Shown here one piece after another: positions 12,695-22,479 of a DNA stretch of 64,000 nucleotides (the first letter of the stretch is position 1; the number at the start of each line of letters is the position of its first letter). Both the position numbers and the translations under genes were made by a program. The notes beneath the pieces are model-generated. The model did no database searches. It was not told the origin of the DNA and saw only the letters and a program-made list of their open reading frames with translations. This DNA comes from Tetrapyrgos nigripes (lineage: Eukaryota; Basidiomycota; Agaricomycetes; Agaricales; Campanellaceae): contig JAACJM010000076.1 in assembly GCA_013368315.1 (NCBI GenBank), positions 248,001-312,000 of the forward strand, read 5' to 3'.

Positions 12695-14452
12695 ATGTTC
12701 GGTCGTCTCCTTACCAGCCTTGTCGGTCTTTCTATCCTGGTGACGGTGCTTGGCGGTCCCGTCACTTTGGACAAACGAGTACCGATGTTTGACCAAAACA
12801 TAACGGCCCCTCATCCTGCTCCAAAGGTCGTCTCTCGGGAACCTATGTTCGACCAGAATATAACTGCTCCTCATCACGTTGCTCGTGCAGCGAATGCTGT
12901 TCCTAGTGCCCCTCGTTTTGTTGTTTACGCTGACAAGTTCGTGCCCGGTCAAACTGGTCCTCCTCCCGTGGATCAAGTCAAGGTGAGCTTTTCTTTCGAG
13001 GCATATCAGTTCAGTGTTAACTGTTTATGCGCATCAGGGATACAATGTATTGTGAATATTTTTTTTTCGTGTGTCATAGGGTACCGTATGTCTAAACACA
13101 ATGTGCTTCTCTTTTTAGCGCTCTGTCATTCCTTCTCACCTCCGGTCCCTTCGATAAGGTGCGTACCACATGTCTGCTAGAGATCTAGTAGCTAGGAAAG
13201 AGATTGATCTATTTATGCACAGGCTCTTGAATGGACTCAGCTCTCTGATGCGGACCGAGCCTCTATCAAGCAGCAATATAATGCTGCTGGTATCTCTCTC
13301 GTCGTCTCCGCCTTTGGGTCAGTAGTGATGCTTCGTCGTCGAAAGACTCTGAATTGATTGATCTTGTCGTTTCTCAGCGCTACCGATGCACCGACTAGTG
13401 CCGGTGCTGACCCTACCGCCACAGCCAATACCTTCGCCAACTTTGTGAAGCAATGGGGTTTGGACGGTATTGATATTGACTATGAGGTTGGAAAAAATCT
13501 TACATTTCCGGTATTCAAGCGAATGCTCAACCGTCTCCCTCAGGACTTCAATGCCTTCAACGCTCAGGACGGAAGTGCAGAGGTAGAGGCTCTCAAGTTA
13601 CTCGCCTTCAAACATTATCAATTCATTCCCTATCTATTGTAGAACTGGCTATCCACCTTCACCACTGCTATTCGTGCTCAGCTACCCCAAGGCCAATTCA
13701 TTGTGACTCATGCTCGTGAGTTCTTTCTTAGAATCAAGCTACCTGGGAGGTTTCTGACTCGCTTTTTACAGCCGTTGCCCCTTGGTAAATTATCAGTGTC
13801 TGACACAAAATTAATTACTCAAACGGATCCAGGTTCTCAACTGCGAAATTCCCCAGAGGCTACACGGAAGTTCACAAGAATGTTGGAAATTTGATCGATT
13901 GGTACAACCTCCAGGTTCGTATCCTCGCTCGTTTAGCAACTGCTATGGTAGCTGAAGTATTCATTTCTCTAGTTCTACAACCGTAAGCCCCAATCAAGAT
14001 GAAACCACTGGGTAAATTTCTAAACTGATTACCACCTGACAGAGGGTACCACCGAGTACACGACCTGCGATGGTCTGCTCACGACGTCCTCGGCTACGTG
14101 GCCCAACTCTGCTCTCTTCCAGATTGCTTCGAACAGCGGTGTGCCACTCGACAAGCTTGTCATCGGTAAACCTGCTACCTCCGGGTGAGTACGTCTATCC
14201 TATTTAAAAAAGCACTTTTTCTCTGACCTGCGATGTAATAGTGACGCCAACAACGGCTTCATTGATCCCTCTACACTGGCAACTTGCGCCAACCAAGCCA
14301 AATCCCAAGGATGGAGTAAGTTTGAGTGATTTGTCCTTTTTGTCACCAGGCTGACCGATGATGGTGCAGACGGTGGTGTAATGGTCTGGGAGTACCCTGA
14401 TGCTACTGCTTCTTGGATCCAGTCTGTCCGAGCCCTCGCATTCCCTGTGTAG
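12695..14452 (+). CDS. GH18 chitinase-like secreted glycosidase, copy A
   Basis: Glycoside hydrolase family 18, the family of chitinases and endo-N-acetylglucosaminidases. The DxxDxDxE catalytic motif is intact (GLDGIDIDYE), with a GH18-like QFYN motif and a late VMVWEYPDA strand. A signal peptide (MFGRLLTSLVGLSILVTVLG) is followed by a Lys-Arg site and two copies of the peptide PMFDQNITAPH before the catalytic domain (from PRFVVYADKF). The gene has 13 exons. Three are micro-exons: 13038-13051 (14 nt), 13772-13784 (13 nt) and 13973-13982 (10 nt), each required to rebuild GYNVFALSFLL, HAPVAPWFS and QFYNQG. Other resolved exons: 13119-13158 and 13223-13317. The predicted protein is about 320 residues, a single-domain enzyme without a visible chitin-binding module. 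Exact substrate cannot be read from sequence. Confidence 0.9.
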
Positions 14453-15719
14453 GGACCAGGCGTAATTGTACCCTATGCAAAGTGGTCCACCACTATTTGA
14501 CCACTATACAATTTCACTCGCTCATAGTCACTTTCTTTATTCAAGCTTTACACTCTCTTCTTCCTCGGTTAACTTAACGAAACTAAATTATTCCAGGCCA
14601 CCTGTTTCTTGTATTCTGCCTGTAACATCTGTAGATAGAATGAGGACATATAGATTTTCTTTGGTTATGGTTATCGCCATTGAAAGCGCGTTGGACGGGC
14701 AAAAATCCGGCAAATACTATGTATCCTGCTCTTCCACCGCGATGTTGCCTCTCTCCATTGCCAAGCTTTCCTTCATCGATGCACCCATACATTCACCATC
14801 AAACCAATTGTCTTGGCCAGCATGGCTCAAAGCTGGTCTGTCCTGCAACCAACCATGAAATCGACCACCCTGGCCAAAAAAACTAGAATGACCAGTATAC
14901 GCAAAAGTACACATGGTCTTATCAAGTGTCTTGAGAATGGACTCTCATCTCTGATTAAGTCCTCCTGCGAGGAGCGTCAGACGACCTGTTTTAGCGTATG
15001 TTGAAGCATAAGGTGTGAATGATACCATTACTGCAATGACTATGATGCTGACTGACTGAAGGAGTTGCGCTTCCATCCCGTTGCAAACTTTTCTCATGAT
15101 CAGGAAAAGCACCCTTGTGTCCACGTTGTGGCGGCCTTCCCCAAGTCCGATTGTGTGGACTCGAGAGCCCCGATAAACCGCGAATTCATGATGCTATTTT
15201 CGTCAACAACAACAATGTGAATGCGGAAAACCCTTTTCGTAGATACACTCCAGATACACTGTGTTGGAGCTCCACTATTCTTTATCGACTGCAAATCCTG
15301 ACGTCAAAGCTAGTACTTGCGGCACGTACATAAATGAGATTGCCTCCAATATCCCTCCTCCCTCAGTTCCACTCGTTACAGCCTCTGCTCTCGTACTTCC
15401 CGAGCATTAGCCCTCTTCACAGGCCTTGTGTTCCGAGGAATGTATTGCTTCCTATCATTCTCACTGGACAACAAATCACCATATGGGTGTGCATCTTGAT
15501 TTTCCAAAAAGGCGTACTTGCATTTCGTGCTTTGCCTTGGGACCTCAGACCTCTTAGTTTTTGCAAGCATGGAACGAGATACCTACCATGCGGATAAGGA
15601 ATTCGGCGCTGCATATCCTCCAATTAGGAATCGAGAGGAAGTATAAAGACTCTGATCTCGGTGTAGAGAGCTCTAGCAGCTGCAGCAGCCTACTCCTCCA
15701 TCTACCTGTCTGGTTTATC
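14453..15719. other. Intergenic region between the GH18 copies
   Basis: Contains the 3' UTR of copy A and the duplicated promoter of copy B (similarity to the copy A upstream region starts near 14835). A TATA box lies at 15642. No other gene was recognised. Confidence 0.6.
15642..15649 (+). promoter_or_regulatory. TATA box of GH18 copy B
   Basis: TATAAAGA lies 78 bases before the ATG at 15720, at the position equivalent to the copy A TATA box. Confidence 0.6.
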
Positions 15720-17459
15720 ATGTTCGGTCGTCTCCTATCCAGCCTTGTTGGCCTCTCTTGTCTAATGACGGTGCTTGGCGGCCCCGTCACCTTGGAGAAG
15801 CGAGTACCGATGTTTGACCAGGACATCACGGCCCCTCATCCTGTTCCGAAGGTCGTCACTCGGGAGCCTATGTTTGACCAGAATATCACTGCCCCTCATA
15901 ATGTTGCTCGTGCAACGAATGCTGTCCCTAGCAACCCTCGCTTCGTTGTTTACGGTGATAGGTTTGTACCCGGTTTATTCAGCCCTCCTCCTGCGGACCA
16001 AATAGGGGTGAGCCGCTTTTTAGTAGTTCAATATCGGCGTTGTACTGATTTTTTTGTAATCGTCAGGGATTTAACGTCTTGTGAATATGTTCCTCGTGTC
16101 TGATTGCATACCTACACATATCTCAATGTGCTTCTCTTCTTTAGTGTTCTTTCATTCCTCCTCATTTCGGGCCCGGCTGATAAGGCACGTACTACGTGGC
16201 GAGAGATAATTTGGGAAGATTGACCTATTTTTGTACAGGCTCTCGAATGGACTCTGCTCTCTGCAGCAGACCGAGCTTCGATCAAGCAGCAATATAACGC
16301 TGCTGGTATCTCTCTCATTGTCTCTGCCTTTGGGTGAGTGGTGATGCTGTCCTTCAGGACCCTCTTAACTAAGTGATCTGGACATTTATTAGCTCAACTG
16401 ATGCACCGACGAGTATCGGCGCTGATCCTACCGCAACAGCCATCACATTCGCCAACTTTGTGAAAACGTGGGGTCTGGACGGTATCGATGTTGACTATGA
16501 GGTTGGAAACATCATACGTACCCAACGTCCAAACGATTGCTCAACTGTTTTACCCAGGACTTTAATGCTTTCAACGCTCAGGACGGAAGTGCAGAGGTAC
16601 AAACTCTCAATATACTCCCGCCAATCATCGTCTAATGCCATATTCATTTTAGACCTGGTTGACAACATTCACGACTGCTCTTCGTGCTCAGTTACCCCAA
16701 GGCCAATACATTCTTACTCATGCTCGTGAGTTTCGTCTTGAGAATCAAGTAATGATGTTTCTCACTGTTATCGGTAGCTGTTGCACCTTGGTATGCTGTT
16801 TGATCGTTTGGCAAGAGATCAGTATTGAAGCAGATTCAGGTTCTCAACTGCGAAATTCCCCGGAGGCTATACTGAAGTCAACAGGAATGTCGGAAGTCTG
16901 ATTGACTGGTACAACGTCCAGGTGAGTATTGTATCAATACGCCAAGTATCGTAGCTCATGCTTTCGTTCTTCTGTAGTTCTACAACCGTGAGTCTCATTC
17001 GCTATGAAAAACGCGCTCCTTTCACAACTTCGTTTCCATCTGACAGAGGGCACTACCGAATACACGACCTGCGCTGGTCTGCTTACGACGTCCTCTTCTA
17101 CGTGGCCCAACTCTGCTGTCTTCCAAATTGCTTCGAACAGCGGTGTCCCACTCAACAAGATTGTCATTGGTAAACCCGCTACCTCCGGGTGAGTACACCT
17201 ATCATACTCGACAATACCATTTTCGTTTGACTTGCGACGATGTCAGTGACGCAAACAACGGCTTCATTCCTACTTCTACATTAGCAACTTGCGTCAACCA
17301 AGCCAAATCCCAAGGATGGAGTGAGTTGCATAGTTGAACTATGATTATGGTTTTCGGACTGACCCTCATCGAACAGATGCTGGTGTGATGGTTTGGGAAT
17401 ACCCCGATGCTACTTCTTCTTGGATCCAAGCTGTTCGTGCCCTCGCATTCCCTGTGTAG
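15720..17459 (+). CDS. GH18 chitinase-like secreted glycosidase, copy B
   Basis: Paralogue of the gene at 12695 with the same 13-exon plan and an intact catalytic motif (GLDGIDVDYE). The signal peptide, the Lys-Arg site and the two PMFDQ-type repeats (PMFDQDITAPH and PMFDQNITAPH) are retained. The micro-exons are 16067-16080 (14 nt), 16778-16790 (13 nt) and 16978-16987 (10 nt). The intron after GPADK starts with GC (16185-16238), where copy A has GT; only this GC-AG splice keeps the frame. No premature stop was found in the spliced frame, so both copies look functional. Differences from copy A are scattered substitutions. Being secreted, it may act on the fungus's own wall or on chitin and glycoproteins outside; the sequence does not say which. 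Confidence 0.88.
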
Positions 17460-17844
17460 GAAGACAGGAGTACTGGCCGATGCAGACTGGGCGACTGCAG
17501 ATTCACTCGCGTTACTTAAGGTTGACGACCTTTTCTCTCGTTCTGCTCTATCTGGGTTTTAAGCATAAATTATTTTGGGCTTGGGCACCTGTCTCGTGTA
17601 TCTTTCCTGTACTACCAATAGCTGAATGACGTTTTTTTTTCGCTCTGGCCAAGTTCTGGCCCTTCATTCGGTCGTTACACAGCCTTACATAAAAATACGC
17701 AACCTATATTACTGAGGCGGCTAAAGGCGGAGTAATCATCCACCTCTACCTTCACCTCTTCTTCCATCGCCTCAGCTTCCTTGAGCTTCCTTGCAAGCCA
17801 TCCCTGTGTTTTTGTACTAGCTCTATTTAGCTTGTCAATTAAAC
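17460..17844. other. Intergenic region
   Basis: Holds the 3' UTR of GH18 copy B and the MPE1 promoter. It includes a T8-T9 run near 17632-17640 and pyrimidine-rich sequence before the MPE1 ATG, common in fungal promoters. Nothing else recognised. Confidence 0.4.
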
Positions 17845-19825
17845 ATGGCTTCTTCTGTTTTCTACAAGTTCAACTCACGGAAAGACGAGTCTCGAGTGAC
17901 CTTCGATGGCACTGGAATATCTGTTTTTGATTTGAAAAGAGACATCATCCTAGCCAACAACATGGGTAAGGCCAATGACTTCGACTTGGTCATCATTGAT
18001 AGTGATACGAAAGAGGGTGCGTCCTCAAACTCCTTGGATTTATGGTCTTTGAAGCTCATTTCGGTTTCGGGTTCAGAATACAAGGATGATTCGCAAATTA
18101 TACCCAGGTCGTCATTTGTCATTGTGAAACGAGTTCCTGCCTCTAGACCTGGCAAAGGAAAGGCATCTATGTATATCGCTGGTGCTGGAAATGCCGTACC
18201 GACATCAGAAGCCGTACCTCGTTCCGGTCATGGAGCGGTTTACAAGGGTGCCATGTCGAAACGTTTTGACGGGAAAGATGAGACGACGAGTAGTAGACTG
18301 TCTTCGGTACTTGTTGCTCAATCTCATTCTCGAAATTCCCCTTATATTGCTATCCAGTCAACTCCTACCCCCGTCAAGTCCAACGTCGCCAACGAAGATG
18401 AAGCAGCCGCAATGGCTGCCATGTTCCAAGCACAAAATGCAGTATGGGAAGAGACACAGGAAAAAATGTCACAGTGCGTCTGGTTCTACAAAGCCGTCTA
18501 AGGATTATTTACAAGTTGCATATTCGTTCGCAGTGCTACACCTATATTACGCAACCCTCGTGGTGGAGCGGCTTTCCGCGGTGGAAAGCCTCATATGGCG
18601 CAACAGTCATATCAATCTGATCGTCCTCTCCCGGCAAGTTACGTGTGTTACCGATGTGGTCAGAAAGGTCGGTTTGCCGTTCTTAGTGCACAGATACCTC
18701 TTAACTGACTCGTTGCGCAGGCCACTGGATCAAAGATTGTCCTACCAACAACGACCGTGAATTCGACAATAAGCCCCGCCTCAAAAGAACGACTGGTATC
18801 CCGCGTAGCATGTTAAAAGCAGTAGAGAACCCCAATGGAGGCCAGTTGACTCAAGGTGTGATGGTTACACCTGATGGAGGTTATGTGGTCGCTCAACCCG
18901 ACGTGTATGTTACATTTTGCTTCATGCCGCCAGTCTACTCATTTGATTTCTAGGGCATCGTGGCAAAAGCAAGTATCACGGAAACAGGGTATCACTGCTG
19001 CCGAAGTTCGTGAACGTACACCGACAGACCCTTCTCTCACTTGCCCCATCGACAATAAACTGTTTCGAGATGCTGTCAGCACTCCATGCTGTGGTACCGT
19101 GTACTGTGAAGACTGTATACAAACTCATCTTTTGGAACGCGACTTCGTCTGTCCTAACTGTTCTAAGAAAATCGCATCTCTCGATAAGCTCAATATTGAC
19201 AAGCTTACTCGCAATAAAGTCAATGACTACATCGAGAAGGCCATTGAAGAGAGCAAGAAGGAGGAAGGGGAGGAAGGGGAGACCAAATCAGGGGTAAGTT
19301 ATCCAATGTCCATTGTCCTCAGTCCAAACTGACTTCGCTCCTCAGGGCCCAAGTAACGGTGACGCTGAGCAAGAATTCTATTCCGATGAACAACCCGGGA
19401 TGAACATGGACATGCAGCAAATGCTTGTGGACAACATTCCTCAGCTCCAAGCTCAGATCTCCCAAATATCCGTCATGTTACAAAACCCGAATCTCCCCAA
19501 TCACGTACGACAGCAAACCGAGATGCAACAGCAGCAGCTCAAGATGCAGCTGCAACAAGCGCAGGCGATGTCCGTAGCCCTCGCGGCAGCGGCTTCTTTC
19601 CAACAACAGCAAATGCAACAGCAGGTGCAGAATACCGCTATGGGTTTCAATATGCAGCAGAATTGGACAAATCCTTATGTCAATCAGCAACCTCCAGGCC
19701 AGGATTCGGCGTATCAGCGATTACCTGTTAATAACCGTCGGCGAAATCTCAAACGAGAACGTCCGTCAGACTTTTTAGAAGTGGGAGGTGAACAAGAAGC
19801 CAAGGTTCCTAGATATTGGGAGTGA
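17845..19825 (+). CDS. MPE1: MPE1/RBBP6-like subunit of the cleavage and polyadenylation factor
   Basis: Essential CPF subunit in nuclear mRNA 3'-end formation. Domain order is diagnostic: N-terminal ubiquitin-like DWNN domain (SSVFYKFNSRKDESRVTFDG), CCHC zinc knuckle (CYRCGQKGHWIKDC), then a RING/U-box-like zinc domain (LTCPIDNKLF, STPCCGTVYCEDC, CPNCSKKI). The C-terminus is Gln/Met-rich and low in complexity. A 60-nt intron inside the DWNN domain (donor GTGCGT just after the DTKE codons) is a multiple of three and free of stops, so it is invisible as a frame break; splicing it restores the family sequence DTKEEYKDDSQ. Further introns follow the zinc knuckle and RING segments. Start is the ATG at 17845, right before the DWNN domain as in homologues. 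Confidence 0.93.
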
Positions 19826-20087
19826 TTCGTTGTAGACGAAGATTCTGGAGGTTTCATCGTCTGCTTTTGTAGTTATCGTACAGTTACTTCTAATGCAACA
19901 TTCTCTTGTGTACAATTTGCAGCTACCCGGACCTTCTCGGGTACCGAGGAGCTGCCCGATGTAAGCAATGGTTTGTCAGCTCATTACCATCCGCGGATAC
20001 GGCGCGTATGTAATTTTAAAATTTAAATTTGGGATCGTTCCACTTCACCAAGTTCAACACCGACTTCAGTCGAAGCTTGCTGCCACC

Positions 20088-22094
20088 ATGGTCGCCAATC
20101 ACTCTGGCTCAGAGGGTCTTCGTCAAAGGAAACCCAATGGCTCCTCTGACGTTATTATCATATCTGAGGAAGGTAAAAAGCTCGACCAGAAACTGGACCA
20201 ACATGAATCGTGAGTGGACGCGTTTTCTTATGTTCATGCAAAAATCTCATACCTTTGCGAATAGGTATGAATTCGGTGGTCCGTGGGGTGTCTTTGCCAT
20301 CATGACTGGATTCCCAGTCCTCATGTACTACTTATGGATCTGTCTTTGGTTCTATGACGGCCAACTCGTATACCCCGAATCCGTAGACGACATCAAACCC
20401 TTCTTGCTCAGGATGTGGAACCACATTCGTGTGGTACGTGCCTAGAGGTGTTTTTCCTTGCTTCAGACATCTCAACTACCTTCTGCTATCTAGGATGCCA
20501 GCCCCAACGTGTACGCATGGAAAGTCTACTCCGGCAATATCTTCTTCCAACTCTTCCTAGCCTGGGTCATGCCCGGTTACAAACAAGAAGGCCTTCCCGT
20601 CCCGTCCCTTGGATACAAAAAGCTAATGTACCACTGCAACGCTCTCTTCTCTCTCTACGCAACAATGATCGCCGCTGCCGTCCTCCACTACACCGGTACC
20701 TTCCGTCTCACCGAAATCATCGATAACTATGGACATTTAATGTCTGTAGCTATGATTTGGGGCTTTGGAGTGTCGTTTGGGATGTACTTTATTGCTGTTG
20801 CGACGAATACGCAGATTAGGATGTCGGGCAGTTTTATATATGATGTGTTCATGGGTGCTTCGCTGAACCCGAGGATTGGGCCTGTGGATTTGAAGATGTG
20901 GGCTGAGGTTAGGATTCCCTGGGTGATTGTGTTCTTTTTGTCGGTTTCAGGCGCGTGTAAGCAGTATGAGCAGTTAGGGTATGTTACTCCGGTGGGTTTT
21001 TGAGTTTTTCCTCTTTTTGGTCGATTTTGGTGGCTGACGCTTGTTGAAGAATATGGCTTTCATGGTCCTTGCGACGTGGCTCTATCTCAATGCTTGGTAC
21101 GTGACACGAGTCTTGCTTTACGCGTCTGCTTGCTCATAGAGAATGTAGTGGAAAAGGAGAAGAATGTATTCCTCAAACTTGGGATATGTATCACGAGAAG
21201 TAAGACTATATCTTTTTTCGTGCTATGTTTTTTTTTATTACTAATTTGGCTTTTCAGATGGGGTTTCATGGTTATCTTCTGGAACCTTGCCGGTGTTCCT
21301 TTCGTGCGTCTTTTTTGTACTCAGCTGCACAATGAATCCTCATGTGTGATTTCATAGTCCTACGTCTACTCTGTGGTCTACATGGCTTCTCATGACCCAT
21401 CAAAATACCGATTCTCTACGCCCACTTACATTGCTCTATACACCACTCTTCTGACTGCATACTACGTGTATGTGGCCTTTTATTTCTTTGCTGCGGTTTT
21501 CAGCTTACACATGAACGGTTAGATGGGATTGCGCCATGTCCCAGAAGAGTCGTTTCAAGATGCAGACTCAGGGTATCACCAAGTTTAGAAGGACCTTTCC
21601 ACAACTCCCTGGATGTATTGTCAAAAACCCTACATATATCCAGACTGCTCACGGGTATGTGGTGCGAACGGTAATGCGGAGTCGTCACACTAATTGCTTC
21701 GAGTAGAAATCGCCTGCTGACAAGCGGAGCATGGGCTTGGTCTCGCAAGCCGGTGAGTACTGCCCGTATGTTCGCTGCGGAATCGTCCTGACGGGTGCTG
21801 TGTAAAACTCAACAGAACTATGTTGCCGACTGGATTATGAGTCTTACTTGGGGTCTTGTTATTGGCAAAGCATCGCCGATCCCGTACTTTTACTCAGTAT
21901 TCTTCATCACTGTTCTTGTTCATCGCTGTGGCCGTGACTTTGAGAGGTGTGTTTTTGTTTCTGTTTCCGTCTTTGTGTGCTGGCGAAAACTGATGCTGTT
22001 GACAACGAACAACAGGTGTTCCATCAAGTATGGCAAAGACTGGGAGCGGTATTGTGAGGTTGTACCGTACAAATTCATTCCGTATGTTTACTAG
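20088..22094 (+). CDS. ERG4: Delta(24(24(1)))-sterol reductase (C-24(28) reductase)
   Basis: Catalyses the NADPH-dependent last step of ergosterol synthesis in the ER membrane. The protein is hydrophobic, multi-pass, and has the family signatures YEFGGPWGVFAIM near the start, [39 protein letters not shown] in the second half, and the conserved C-terminal RCSIKYGKDWERYCEVVPYK. The start ATG at 20088 sits in a GCCACCATGG context. About eight short introns are needed; one acceptor (AATGTAG before TGGAAAAGG) was chosen because the nearer AG at 21139 would create a stop. The ERG4 rather than ERG24 assignment rests on the C-terminal motif and general similarity. Confidence 0.92.
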
Positions 22095-22479
22095 CGGCAA
22101 AAGCATTTCGTATACCTAGACTATTGGATAATTGCATGCGTATACCAAGCAAGGACGGACCCAGCTGAGTTAATTAATTAGGCTCATGTGCAGCAAGGTC
22201 CAGACGTGTCGATCTGTATCAACCCATAAGCTCTTTTTTATGCCTATTCGGCCCCGCTGAGCTTATTCGTAGCTTGTCTTGAACTGGCAAGTGCTTAGGG
22301 GTGTTTGCAGAGTACTCCTGGAGAGTAAGACTAGTCCAGTTTACTCTTGTTGAGATTTGTTGAGATGACTGTCATGGAACTGAATAAAGTGGCGATCATG
22401 GTCACACTTCCCCGCTTTCCTCCCCTGCGATATAATACACCGTCCTGTTTTCTTCCCATCACCTCCTTCTTCTCCAAAC
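22095..22479. other. Intergenic region
   Basis: Holds the ERG4 3' UTR and the promoter of the aspartic protease. A TATA-like GATATAATAC lies near 22428, about 50 bases before the ATG used for the next gene. Confidence 0.4.

Larger units (their letters stand above)
11860..14452 (+). repeat. Tandem duplication unit A (promoter plus GH18 gene)
   Basis: First unit of a direct tandem duplication of about 2.6 kb; the second is 14835-17459. Coding exons are very similar, introns and upstream sequence are diverged but alignable by eye, and all intron positions are kept. This is therefore an old tandem gene duplication, not an assembly artefact. Confidence 0.8.
14835..17459 (+). repeat. Tandem duplication unit B (promoter plus GH18 gene)
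   Basis: Second unit of the direct duplication described for 11860-14452. It shares upstream blocks, TATA position and all exon boundaries with unit A. Confidence 0.8.
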
